From positions 992,001-1,056,000 of the forward strand of contig NZ_CP107254.1 of NCBI RefSeq assembly GCF_029229925.1: a stretch of DNA of 64,000 nucleotides, written 5' to 3'. The position numbers and the translations under genes are program-made. The stretch's first letter is position 1. Every line of letters begins with the position of its first letter. This stretch comes from Halorhabdus sp. BNX81 (GTDB lineage: Archaea; Halobacteriota; Halobacteria; Halobacteriales; Haloarculaceae). The notes beneath the pieces are model-generated. The model made no database searches and was not told where the DNA came from. It saw only the letters and a program-made list of their open reading frames with translations. Positions 9,522 through 17,075 of the stretch are shown in pieces.

Positions 9522-10106
9522 ATGGTCGAGGTACTGGGCATCGCTCTCGGGATCGGATTCACGGTGACTGCGGTGTTATTACATTATGCGAAGGGGACCG
9601 GTTGGGAACCTGCCGAAGACATCTCTGCCGCGCTGCTGGAACGGCGTGGGGCCGCAGTCCCGGAGACGGACTTTCCGGAGCCGATGAACCGGTCGATCGG
9701 TGGTGGCGGCGCGGCAATCCCGGCGGGAGCGGGCGATGCAGACGGCGAACTCGCTGACGGCGAAGCCACGGAGGCTGATGCCGGGTTCGATCCCGAGGCC
9801 ATCCCCGAAGACGAAGTCGAACACTACGAGATCGAATTTGCGAAGGAGGGTGAGACGATCGAGGTGGCCAACAACGAGACGATCCTGGAGGCCGGTGAGG
9901 ACGAGGACTGGGATCTGCCGTACTCCTGTCGCCAGGGCCAGTGCCTGTCGTGTTCGGGCCACGTCGAGGACGGGGCGGCCGAGGACTTCGTCAAGCACTC
10001 GAACAACGACACGCTGAGCGAGGAGGAGATGGAAAACGGCTACTGTCTGACCTGCACGGCCCACCCGACTTCGGACTTCACCATCGAGACCAGCGAGACG
10101 CCCTGA
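9522..10106 (+). CDS. Membrane-anchored [2Fe-2S] ferredoxin
   Basis: A 194-residue protein with one N-terminal transmembrane helix (from MVEVLGIALG, about residues 2-22), an acidic Ala/Gly-rich linker to about residue 100, and a C-terminal plant-type ferredoxin domain. The cluster ligands are visible in SCRQGQCLSCSGH (C-x4-C-x2-C), and a fourth Cys lies in YCLTCTAH. It would carry single electrons at the inner face of the membrane. The soluble haloarchaeal ferredoxin used by 2-oxoacid oxidoreductases lacks such an anchor, so this copy probably serves a membrane enzyme. TAATTAAAC lies about 30 bases before the ATG. It is a single gene upstream of tRNA-Arg. Confidence 0.87.
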   Translation: MVEVLGIALGIGFTVTAVLLHYAKGTGWEPAEDISAALLERRGAAVPETDFPEPMNRSIGGGGAAIPAGAGDADGELADGEATEADAGFDPEAIPEDEVEHYEIEFAKEGETIEVANNETILEAGEDEDWDLPYSCRQGQCLSCSGHVEDGAAEDFVKHSNNDTLSEEEMENGYCLTCTAHPTSDFTIETSETP

Positions 10107-10168
10107 CGGCGGATCGCGTTGTCCCGGCGACCCGCTTCGTCGTTGGTCTTCGACTCAGTCCACAACCG

Positions 10169-10175
10169 TTTTATC
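10169..10175 (+). promoter_or_regulatory. TATA box of tRNA-Arg
   Basis: TTTTATC is centred about 28 bases before the first base of the tRNA, the position expected for an archaeal TBP site. Confidence 0.6.
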
Positions 10176-10199
10176 CGCCTGTCCGGAACGATCCAGTGA

Positions 10200-10272
10200 G
10201 GGCGCGTAGCTCAGTGGACAGAGTTCTTGGTTCCGGACCAAGATGTCGAGGGTTCAAATCCCTTCGCGCCCG
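10200..10272 (+). tRNA. tRNA-Arg (anticodon CCG)
   Basis: The 73-base sequence folds as a full cloverleaf. The acceptor stem is GGGCGCG paired with CGCGCCC at 10265-10271, with discriminator G at 10272 and no encoded CCA. The D arm contains GCTCAGTGGACAGAG. The anticodon stem CTTGG/CCAAG encloses the loop TTCCGGA, and the T arm is GAGGG-TTCAAAT-CCCTT. The anticodon CCG reads CGG, and the G discriminator fits arginine. No intron is visible. Its 3' part, from the T loop to the end, recurs three more times downstream (see the repeat entries), which marks this gene as a likely integration target. Confidence 0.95.
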
Positions 10273-10532
10273 TGCAGCGAGTTTTCGAACGAAGTGAGGA
10301 AACGAGCGAACCGGCACGAAGGGATTTTGAATCAGGGAGTGGGAGGTGAGCGAGCGAAGCGAGCGAACGGGAGCGACTGTGGTTCAAATCCCTTCGCGCC
10401 CGTAACATTTTGCTGCGAGCATCCCGCGAGCAGCAAATGTGCCATCGAGGGGATTTGAACCCAGGCAGTCGCAGCCCGCGCAACGAAGTGAGCAGGAACG
10501 TCTGCATCCGGTTCAAATCCCCTCGCGCCCGT
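10251..10532 (+). repeat. Alternating direct and inverted copies of the tRNA-Arg 3' end
   Basis: The last 23 bases of the tRNA region (10251-10273, GGTTCAAATC through CGCGCCCGT) recur exactly at 10381-10403 and with one change at 10510-10532. Inverted copies of their first 16 bases lie at 10317-10333 (imperfect) and 10446-10461, the latter an exact reverse complement of 10510-10525. Copies alternate at 64-65 base steps, so the direct copies are about 129-130 bases apart. Each inverted/direct pair could form a long stem with a 47-48 base loop. A smaller hairpin (ACATT/AATGT plus TGCTGC/GCAGCA) fills 10405-10440. No protein-coding gene is credible here. The arrangement resembles stacked att sites left by integrations at a tRNA 3' end. 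Confidence 0.85.
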
Positions 10533-10581
10533 CCACCTTTTTACGTCGTCGGGGTTCCTCGCGCACCGTCGGACTCGCGTT

Positions 10582-11078
10582 GCTCGTCTGACGAGCCTTG
10601 CCTCGCTCCGCTCGGCAAGAAGCCTTCGGCTCGCTGCGGGAACCCGCTCTGCTCACGGACGCGAAGCGTCCGAATGCTCGCGGGCCGTGCGCGGCGCTAC
10701 GCGCCGCGACTTCGAGGCGGTTGAAAAACCGCCTCGCTGCCCGCTCGCACTATCCGTGGGAGCCAAGCTCCCACGCTATTCCCACGGTCAGCGGGACTTT
10801 TGGTCCCGCTCGACTCGCAAAAAGCTGTCCTGCAGAGCAAAGCGAAGCAGGTCTCGGTAGACGAGCGAAGCGAGTCTACCGGTGGACCAAAAACACCTCG
10901 ACCTCGCTGCTCACGGCTCCCGCTGGTCGCCGTTCGCAATTCCGAGGCTCTCCCTTCGTTCGAGCCTTGCAACACTCGGTCGAGAGAAACGGCTCGCTCT
11001 GCTCGCCGTACACTAGCATCTCTTCGCGCCCGTGGCGGATTTTTGCGGTCGTAATCACCCGACAGCATCGGGGTGATT
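10582..11078. repeat. Array of short perfect hairpins, non-coding
   Basis: At least nine near-adjacent inverted repeats with stems of 6-10 bases and mostly short loops fill this stretch. Clear ones are 10582-10596, 10597-10619, 10656-10672 (loop GAA), 10690-10708 (loop TAC), 10713-10736 (10-base stem, loop GAAA), 10755-10775 (loop CAA), 10790-10810, 10855-10881 and 11053-11078. The motif GAGCGAAGCGAG and its variants recur. A 12-base match to the tRNA 3' end (CTTCGCGCCCGT, 11022-11033) lies near the far end, so the block from 10533 is bracketed by tRNA-tail copies. Long frames are open on both strands here only because stop codons are rare in this base composition. The last stretch to 11235 has no gene I can support. 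Confidence 0.8.
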
Positions 11079-11235
11079 TCCGACCGAACAGAGCGCCGGA
11101 TGCTTTCGTTCGATGGACGAGCGGCCGAGTGGGTGTCACGAGTAAAGAACTTCCCGCGAAAGCGACACAACCTTCGCGACCGGTGTGATAATCCGATCGT
11201 AATCGATACAAGGCTCCCGGAAGGTGGGGTGACAC

Positions 11236-11841
11236 ATGTCCGAAATAGCGCGGACGTATTCGGCGGTGTTTGCCCCCGAAATCTTCGTGTTGCTCTGTAG
11301 CCTCTGTCTCATCGGATACGAGTGGCGCACGTCCGCCAGTAACTCCCTCGTGGGACTCGGCAAGCGTCTCGGAGTCCTTGGGTTTGGCTGGGTCGTGGCA
11401 TTCGTCATCTATCAGGGGGTCCCGCACGTCGTGGGCCCACTCCCGGAGTGGGGGGCTGACGCAACGGGCAGTGCGGGGTTGGCCATCGGCATGCTGGCAA
11501 TTTGGGCGGGGTGGCGCGTCTGGAACTGGGGGGACATCATGCCCGAGTTCGCGCTCCTTCTCGTGGCGGTGACGATCCCGCACCTTCTCATCACGCCGTT
11601 CTGGGATATTTCGAGCCACGTCCTGTATGCGATGGCACCGGCCGGCTACCTGTTGTTGGTTGATCGACGATTTGTTCCGCTCAGTATCGTGGCGCTCGGT
11701 ATGGTCGTCGCTCGCCCACTCGCCGATGCACATACGTGGCTCCAGTCAATCGGCGGATTGGTGCTCGCATTGGCGTTCTTCATTGCTCTTGCTCGAGTCG
11801 GCTCTCGGGACGGGTCGACACTTGCTCTGGTCGGGGAGTGA
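11236..11841 (+). CDS. Multi-pass membrane protein of unknown function
   Basis: The 201-residue product is almost entirely hydrophobic, with about six predicted membrane segments (for instance around IFVLLCSLCLIG, GFGWVVAFVIYQG and FALLLVAVTIPHLLI) joined by short loops. Conserved-looking polar residues inside or next to the helices include a His-Val-Val-Gly in the second loop, a Trp-Asn-Trp-Gly-Asp stretch and a Pro-His pair. I do not recognise the family. The ATG at 11236 was chosen as the only one before the first helix. It begins about 160 bases after the hairpin array and is not in an operon. A GC-rich haloarchaeal codon pattern supports a real gene. Confidence 0.6.
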   Translation: MSEIARTYSAVFAPEIFVLLCSLCLIGYEWRTSASNSLVGLGKRLGVLGFGWVVAFVIYQGVPHVVGPLPEWGADATGSAGLAIGMLAIWAGWRVWNWGDIMPEFALLLVAVTIPHLLITPFWDISSHVLYAMAPAGYLLLVDRRFVPLSIVALGMVVARPLADAHTWLQSIGGLVLALAFFIALARVGSRDGSTLALVGE

Positions 11842-11912
11842 CGCCCTACGAGCACACCGGTATATCGTGCGGATTGCTTTTCCGTGAATCATTTCGGCGT
11901 CGCATCTGCTGG

Positions 11913-12122
11913 TCACCTACCGTCGCTGGTGTCCCGCAAATCACGTCGATTCAGCACGTACCAGAGAGAGACACCCAGTCCGATGACCGGAAAGATCCCG
12001 GCGACTGCGAACCACCGTAGATCGCCGTTCTCGGACCGTTTGACGTCGATCTCCATACCGACCCAGAGGAAAAACTGCAGGAGTAGCAGGACGATGAAAC
12101 CCGAGGTCACGATACCACTCAT
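11913..12122 (-). CDS. Small two-helix membrane protein
   Basis: A 69-residue protein with two membrane helices (from GFIVLLLLQFFLW and WFAVAGIFPVIGLGVSLWYV) separated by a charged loop. A longer frame extends upstream, but its extra residues are unlike a membrane protein, and a TATA-like AATATTTATC lies about 30 bases before the ATG at 12122. That fits a leaderless transcript starting there. No family is recognised. The C-terminus is short and basic/acidic (NRRDLRDTSDGR), probably cytoplasmic. The 256 bases between this gene and the next contain an inverted repeat CGCTTCG/CGAAGCG (12212-12234) and four AATATT motifs (12299-12365), but no further gene. Confidence 0.55.
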   Translation of the reverse strand: MSGIVTSGFIVLLLLQFFLWVGMEIDVKRSENGDLRWFAVAGIFPVIGLGVSLWYVLNRRDLRDTSDGR

Positions 12123-12378
12123 TTCCGTGACTATTTTCGTTTGGATAGCTGATAAATATTCGTCACGGTGATGAGCGGTGTGCTCGGATCTGGCATGGGT
12201 GGGACAGGGCTCGCTTCGGAAAAACAACGAAGCGGAACTGACTACCACACTGATTGTGGCAAAGGGAGTATAGCCGGATATATCACTGGCTGTTGTGGCA
12301 ATATTTTTCTTTCTAGCCCTGAATATTCACATTCGAATATTATCCCGTTTCCCGCTGAAAATATTGCCCCTATAACAT

Positions 12379-13110
12379 TCATCCGGCGTCCTCGGTATTG
12401 TCCCCGTCGTCAGCGTCCTCGTACCGTTCGCGGGCCATCTCGAACCCGCGTTCGGCCTGTTCGTACGTCTCCCGGAGGTCCTTGATCGGCGTCTCGGTCG
12501 CGTCCACACGGAGGTCGTTGTAATAGGGGTCCATCGAGCGGTCTTCGGTCGTTTCGACGATCATCGCGGCGCTTTGGACGGGCAACTCCTCGCGTTTGTC
12601 GCCACCCTCGGCGTGCCCGGCCGCCAGCGCGTCGATCAATCGCGCCGCAAGTGGACGGTCGACGTCCGCGTCGGGGCCGAGTGGCGGCGCGCTGTCTTCG
12701 TAGGCAGTCGCTACCTCCTCGATGACCGACTCGCCCGTCAGGAGGTTCCCGGCGACGGTGAAATTGTCACCGACGCGGTCGCCATACCAGGGCTTGCACT
12801 CCTCGCCCGAGAACGCGAACTCCCCCGCTGTGCCGACGCCGTGGACCTGGCGCTGTGGCCGTCCGTCGTCTGCGCTGAGCAGCGCTTCGAGCGCATCCTC
12901 GACGGCAAGCCCGTCGTCGAGATACTCGACGCCTTTCCGGCCAAGTTCGACGTTGACGTGACTCTGGGTCGCGACGGCCCCGTGTTCGCTGGCGAACGGA
13001 CACAGCGTTCCGACTCCCGGGAGACGTGTCGTCACGGCCACCCCGAATCGAGTCTGGTCGCTCCCGCTCTCGTCGGTGTACCGTTCGCGAACACAGATGC
13101 TGAACGTCAT
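12379..13110 (-). CDS. DUF1028 family protein (Ntn-hydrolase-like)
   Basis: A 243-residue member of DUF1028. The N-terminal TFSICVRE, the following RFGVAVTTRLPGVGTLCPFA and the AVATQSHVN motif are the hallmarks of this family, whose fold resembles N-terminal-nucleophile amidohydrolases such as the proteasome subunit. The middle contains the family's TVAGNLLTG segment. The biochemical reaction is not established for the family; relatives often sit in amino-acid or peptide catabolism loci. Here the gene is single, 166 bases from the divergent glutamate dehydrogenase gene. That proximity allows, but does not prove, a link to amino-acid degradation. The acidic C-terminal tail of about 25 residues is typical halophile decoration. 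Confidence 0.82.
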   Translation of the reverse strand: MTFSICVRERYTDESGSDQTRFGVAVTTRLPGVGTLCPFASEHGAVATQSHVNVELGRKGVEYLDDGLAVEDALEALLSADDGRPQRQVHGVGTAGEFAFSGEECKPWYGDRVGDNFTVAGNLLTGESVIEEVATAYEDSAPPLGPDADVDRPLAARLIDALAAGHAEGGDKREELPVQSAAMIVETTEDRSMDPYYNDLRVDATETPIKDLRETYEQAERGFEMARERYEDADDGDNTEDAG

Positions 13111-13276
13111 GTGTGTGGACTCAAGCGGCCGCCCCCTCAGTGTTTGGGACCGCTCCAGTGTCCCCGATGGGTCATTCCGTTCGAGTGGGTGACCACCGAC
13201 CGGGAAGAAGCGGCAACATATGTGAGTGCCTGATCGACAACGATGGACTTAACAGTACCCTCCCGGAAGTGGACGT

Positions 13277-14533
13277 ATGTCAAATTCGGTCAATCCGTTC
13301 GAGAGCTTACAGTCACAGATCGACGACGCGTCGGCGTCCCTCGATGCCGGCGACGACGTCCTGGAGAGCCTGAAACACCCCCAGCGCGTCCTGGAGACGA
13401 CGCTCACCGTCGAAATGGACGACGGGAGCCTCGAGACGTTCAAAGCGTTCCGATCGCAGTTCAACGACGCCCGCGGCCCGTACAAGGGTGGCATCCGCTA
13501 TCATCCGGGCGTCAACCGCGACGAGGTCAAGGCACTGTCGGGCTGGATGGTTTATAAGTGTGCGACGGTCGGAATCCCGCTCGGCGGCGGCAAGGGCGGC
13601 ATCGTCATCGACCCGAGCGAGTATTCGGAGAGTGAACTCGAACGCATCACGCGAGCCTTCGCGGTGGAACTTCGGCCGCTGATCGGTGAGGATCGAGACG
13701 TTCCTGCGCCGGACGTCAACACCGGCCAGCGCGAGATGAACTGGATCAAGGACACCTACGAGACACTGGAGAACACCACCGAACCCGGTGTCGTCACCGG
13801 GAAGTCCCTCGACAGTGGCGGCAGCGAGGGTCGCGTCGAGGCGACCGGTCGCTCGTCGATGCTGGTCGCCCGCGAGGCCTTTTCGTACCTCGATCGGGAC
13901 ATCAGCGAGGCGACCGTCGCGGTCCAGGGCTACGGGAACGCCGGCTGGATCACGGCCGATCTGCTCGAAGATCTCGGGGCCTCGATCGTCGCCGTCTCGG
14001 ACTCCTCGGGTGCGATCCGGACCGACGGCGAATTCGATGCTCGCGCGGTCAAAGACCACAAGCGAGAGACGGGCAGCGTCGTCGGCTACGCCGGTGCCGA
14101 CGAGGAACTCACCAACGACGAACTCCTGACGCTGGACGTCGATATTCTGGTGCCGGCGGCACTCGAAAACGCCATCGACGAGGAACTCGCCGCCGATGTC
14201 ACGGCGGACGTCATCGTCGAAGCAGCCAACGGGCCGCTGACCCCCAAAGCTGACGAAGTGCTCGCAGACGAGGACGTCCTGGTCATTCCGGACATTCTGG
14301 CGAACGCGGGCGGCGTCACCGTCTCCTACTTCGAGTGGGTGCAGAACCGCCAGCGCAACTACTGGAGCGAGGAGCGCGTCAACGAGGAACTCGAAGACGT
14401 GATCGTCACTGCCTTCGATGATCTCGTGTCCGCTTACGAGGACGAAGACCTGCCGACGCTGCGGGTCGCAGCTTACGTCGTTGCCCTCCGTCGCGTCCTC
14501 TCGGCGAGTGAGCAGGCAGGCCACTGGGGCTAA
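13277..14533 (+). CDS. gdh: Glutamate dehydrogenase (Glu/Leu/Phe/Val family)
   Basis: A 418-residue enzyme that reversibly deaminates glutamate to 2-oxoglutarate with NAD(P). The substrate site is visible in [13 protein letters not shown], the catalytic Lys in [19 protein letters not shown] and the Asp in DVPAPDVNT. The nucleotide-binding Rossmann motif is [11 protein letters not shown], followed by VSDSSGAI. Length and motifs match hexameric archaeal enzymes. Haloarchaea carry several paralogues of opposite direction and coenzyme preference, and I cannot tell which this is. Upstream, ACTTAACAG is about 28 bases before the ATG, consistent with a leaderless transcript. The gene is monocistronic. 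Confidence 0.93.
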   Translation: MSNSVNPFESLQSQIDDASASLDAGDDVLESLKHPQRVLETTLTVEMDDGSLETFKAFRSQFNDARGPYKGGIRYHPGVNRDEVKALSGWMVYKCATVGIPLGGGKGGIVIDPSEYSESELERITRAFAVELRPLIGEDRDVPAPDVNTGQREMNWIKDTYETLENTTEPGVVTGKSLDSGGSEGRVEATGRSSMLVAREAFSYLDRDISEATVAVQGYGNAGWITADLLEDLGASIVAVSDSSGAIRTDGEFDARAVKDHKRETGSVVGYAGADEELTNDELLTLDVDILVPAALENAIDEELAADVTADVIVEAANGPLTPKADEVLADEDVLVIPDILANAGGVTVSYFEWVQNRQRNYWSEERVNEELEDVIVTAFDDLVSAYEDEDLPTLRVAAYVVALRRVLSASEQAGHWG

Positions 14534-14610
14534 CACGGCTACTTTCACTCACCACGGTCGATCCGCTGAGCCGCCCGTGACGTTTTGGCGATCCGCCTCC
14601 TAACTGGTGT

Positions 14611-15102
14611 ATGTCTGTCTACGAGCGATCAGTCCACGTCGACGCCCCGTTCGAGGACGTCTGGGAGTTTCACTCGACGATCGACGGGCTGGACGCCCTG
14701 ACGCCGGGCTGGGTCAATCTCCGAGCCGAATCCGTCCGTGGCCCCGACGGCGAGGACGATCCCGACGAAATGATCGTCGGCACGACGGCGATCGTGTCGC
14801 TTCGCCCGTTCGGCGTCGGGCCACGCCAGAAGTCGACGACACGGATCGTCGAGCGCGAACGGACGGGCGGCGATGGGCGGGAGACGGGCTACTTTGTCGA
14901 CGAGATGTCCGGCGGCCCGTTCGCCCACTGGCGACACACCCACCGTTTCGAGGCCGTCGAGGGTGGGACGCGAATCACTGATCACGTCGAGTACCGACTG
15001 GCTGGTGGCGCGCTCGGCAGGCTCGCGAGCCCGCTCGCAGTGGTCGGCTTCGCGCCGATGTTCCGGTATCGCCATCGACAGACGAAGCAGCTTCTGGAGT
15101 GA
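14611..15102 (+). CDS. SRPBCC (START-like) family protein
   Basis: A 163-residue single-domain protein. The N-terminus VYERSVHVDAPFEDVWEFH is the characteristic first strand and helix of the SRPBCC hydrophobic-pocket fold, and the later THRFEAVEGGTRITDHVEY is the matching family segment with the long C-terminal helix after it. Members bind hydrophobic ligands or act as cyclase/dehydrase-like proteins. In prokaryotes most are uncharacterised, and none of the visible residues define a ligand. The gene lies 73 bases before the EamA transporter gene on the same strand, so a short transcription unit is possible. The fold is confident; the function is open. Confidence 0.82.
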   Translation: MSVYERSVHVDAPFEDVWEFHSTIDGLDALTPGWVNLRAESVRGPDGEDDPDEMIVGTTAIVSLRPFGVGPRQKSTTRIVERERTGGDGRETGYFVDEMSGGPFAHWRHTHRFEAVEGGTRITDHVEYRLAGGALGRLASPLAVVGFAPMFRYRHRQTKQLLE

Positions 15103-15174
15103 GAAGCCTCCAGCGGGCCGCCGTCGGCATCGGCAACCCGCAAGGCGTAAGCGAATTGCCCGCGATCACCCGGC

Positions 15175-16083
15175 GTGTCGCGTTCGTTCGTCGATCGGAT
15201 CGAAAGCGCCCCGCCGCTCGCGGGGCTGTCGGTCGCGGTGCTTGCGGTCTCGACCAGTGCCATTCTGATCCGCTGGAGCGCCGCCCCGTCGATCGTCGCT
15301 GCGTTCTATCGTGTGCTTTTCACCACGCTGTTGCTTACGCCCGTGGCGATCTGGCGACAGCCATCGGCGTTCGCCCGGCTCTCGTGGCGGGACGCGGGCG
15401 GTGCGGCCCTGGCCGGGGTCGCGCTGGCGATCCACTTCGCCGCCTGGTTCGAGAGTCTGGCGTGGACGAGCGTGGCTGCCTCGGTGACGCTCGTCCAGGC
15501 CCAACCGCTGTTCGTCGCTTTCGCCGCCCCGCTCCTGCTCGACGAACGGGTCGGCCCGCGGACCGTCGCCGGCATAGTGCTCGCCGTCGCCGGAATTGCC
15601 GTCATGTCGGCAGCGGATCTCCTCGGCGCAGGCGTCCTCGGGCCGAATCCGCTCTACGGGAACGCGCTGGCGCTGCTCGGCGCGCTCGCGATGGCGGGGT
15701 ACGTCCTCGCCGGGCGATCGATCCGCCAGCGATTGCCCCTGCTCCCGTACGTGATCGTGGTCTATACGGTGGCCGCAGTCACGCTGCTTGTCATTCTCGG
15801 TGTGCAGCGTGTGCCGCTACTCGCGTATCCGCCGGCCGAGTGGGTGCTCTTTTTCGCCATGGCGGTCGGTCCGGGCGTGTTCGGTCATACGGTTCTCAAC
15901 TGGGCACTGGCGCACCTCGAATCGAGCGTCGTCAGTGTGTCGCTGTTGGGGGAACCGGTCGGCTCGACGCTGTTGGCACTCGTGCTGCTCGGAGAGATAC
16001 CGGGGATCGTGACGGCGCTCGGCGGTGTCGTCGTCCTTTCCGGGATCGTACTGACTGCCCGGGCGCGCCAACAGGGGGCGTGA
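15175..16083 (+). CDS. EamA (DMT superfamily) transporter
   Basis: A 302-residue membrane protein with ten hydrophobic segments in two repeated EamA halves. The first half includes AILIRWSAAPSIVAAFYRVLFTTLLL and the second VFGHTVLNWALAHLESSVVSVSLLGEP, both typical signature regions of the drug/metabolite transporter superfamily. Such proteins export metabolites or amino acids with proton exchange, or act as nucleotide-sugar or cofactor carriers; the substrate here cannot be predicted. The GTG start at 15175 was kept because the hydrophobic region begins shortly after it, and the next ATG lies inside the repeat. It ends in a convergent intergenic region with a hairpin and T-tract. Confidence 0.85.
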   Translation: MSRSFVDRIESAPPLAGLSVAVLAVSTSAILIRWSAAPSIVAAFYRVLFTTLLLTPVAIWRQPSAFARLSWRDAGGAALAGVALAIHFAAWFESLAWTSVAASVTLVQAQPLFVAFAAPLLLDERVGPRTVAGIVLAVAGIAVMSAADLLGAGVLGPNPLYGNALALLGALAMAGYVLAGRSIRQRLPLLPYVIVVYTVAAVTLLVILGVQRVPLLAYPPAEWVLFFAMAVGPGVFGHTVLNWALAHLESSVVSVSLLGEPVGSTLLALVLLGEIPGIVTALGGVVVLSGIVLTARARQQGA

Positions 16084-16131
16084 CCTCGCGTCTACAGGTG
16101 GGTTGATACTGCGTCTACAAGTGGCCGCCGT

Positions 16132-16180
16132 GTCCGGATCGAAAATACCGGACCGTCCCTCCCGACCAGCCGGGTTTTTC
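16132..16180 (+). terminator. Probable terminator after the EamA gene
   Basis: GTCCGG (16132-16137) pairs with CCGGAC (16148-16153) around a 10-base loop, and a T5 run lies at 16175-16179. It stands between convergent genes and could serve the plus-strand one. T-runs alone are the main archaeal signal, so the hairpin's role is uncertain. Confidence 0.4.
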
Positions 16181-16209
16181 GAGGGGCGGGATTCACGGAC
16201 TGGAATCCG

Positions 16210-17040
16210 TCACACCGTCGCCAGGAACTTCCGAAGTTCCTCGGTGGCGCGCTCGCGTTCGTCCCAGAAGACGCAGTGTCCGGCGTCCTCGATGTGTACG
16301 ATACGCCCGTCCGGGAGGAGGGAAGCGATCTCCTGTTCGCGCTCGCGTTCGCTCTCGTCGGCGTCGGCTTTCAGGATGAGCGTCGGTGTCTCGATATCGC
16401 CGTAGGTCTCGGTCGGATCGACAAATTCCCCTTCGGACACGCGGCCGATCTCGGGTCGGAGTCGCTGTCTGGCTTCGGCCACGCGGCGGGCGAGGTCGGG
16501 CTGTCCGCGCTCGGCGAGGTCGCTGAACATGGGGTCGGCTTCGAGGAGTTCTTCGACGCTGTGATCGCGCCACCACGCGATCTGCTCGGCGATATCCGCA
16601 CCCGGATCTTCCTCGATCACTTCGTTGACTCCCTCGAGCATCCAGACGGGGTCCTCGAGGATGACGGCTCGCGGTCGGTCCGGTTGCGTAGCCGCCGCTT
16701 TTGTGACCGTATCGGCACCCATGGAGTGGCCGAACAGGATCGGGTCCTCGAGGGCGAGCGCATCGAGCACGCCGAGTAAGTCAGCCGCTCGCTCGGACGG
16801 GCCGTACCCCTCGTCGGGGGCGGCCGAGCGGCCGTGCCCGCGAGCGTCGTACAGCACGACGTCGAAGTCGTCGCCGAGTTCGCGGGCGAGGTCGAGCCGA
16901 CAGTACCCGTCGTCGGTGAAGCCGTGGGAGACGACGACGGGCGGGCCAGACCCGTTCGTGCGGCAGTAGTGTAACTCGATGCCGTTCGCCTCGACGAATC
17001 CGCGCACCCACTGGTCCGGAATCTCAGTCTCTGCACTCAT
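16210..17040 (-). CDS. Alpha/beta hydrolase
   Basis: A 276-residue alpha/beta-hydrolase-fold enzyme. The nucleophile elbow is GHSMGAD (Ser as nucleophile), the oxyanion strand is VVVSHGFTDDG, the YDARGHGRS motif precedes the elbow, and the catalytic His is in EDAGHCVFW. The acid is probably the Asp in LILKADADES. The family covers esterases, haloperoxidase-like and C-C bond hydrolases, and the substrate cannot be read from the sequence. It is a single gene convergent with the EamA transporter and 35 bases downstream of the RIO-like kinase on the same strand. The length is normal and no key residue is missing. Confidence 0.87.
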   Translation of the reverse strand: MSAETEIPDQWVRGFVEANGIELHYCRTNGSGPPVVVSHGFTDDGYCRLDLARELGDDFDVVLYDARGHGRSAAPDEGYGPSERAADLLGVLDALALEDPILFGHSMGADTVTKAAATQPDRPRAVILEDPVWMLEGVNEVIEEDPGADIAEQIAWWRDHSVEELLEADPMFSDLAERGQPDLARRVAEARQRLRPEIGRVSEGEFVDPTETYGDIETPTLILKADADESEREREQEIASLLPDGRIVHIEDAGHCVFWDERERATEELRKFLATV

Positions 17041-17075
17041 TAGGGCAGACCTCGCGGCCGGGGCAGAAAAATCTT

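Noticed and set aside
10200-11080. CRISPR array
   Set aside because: The repeats are tRNA-tail copies in alternating orientation with spacers that are themselves palindromic; no cas gene is near and unit structure is not repeat-spacer.
10598-11188. Long open frames on both strands in the hairpin region
   Set aside because: They run through tRNA-tail repeats and hairpins and exist on both strands together. Their translations are rich in Arg, Ser and Pro with no domain; the composition simply lacks stop codons.
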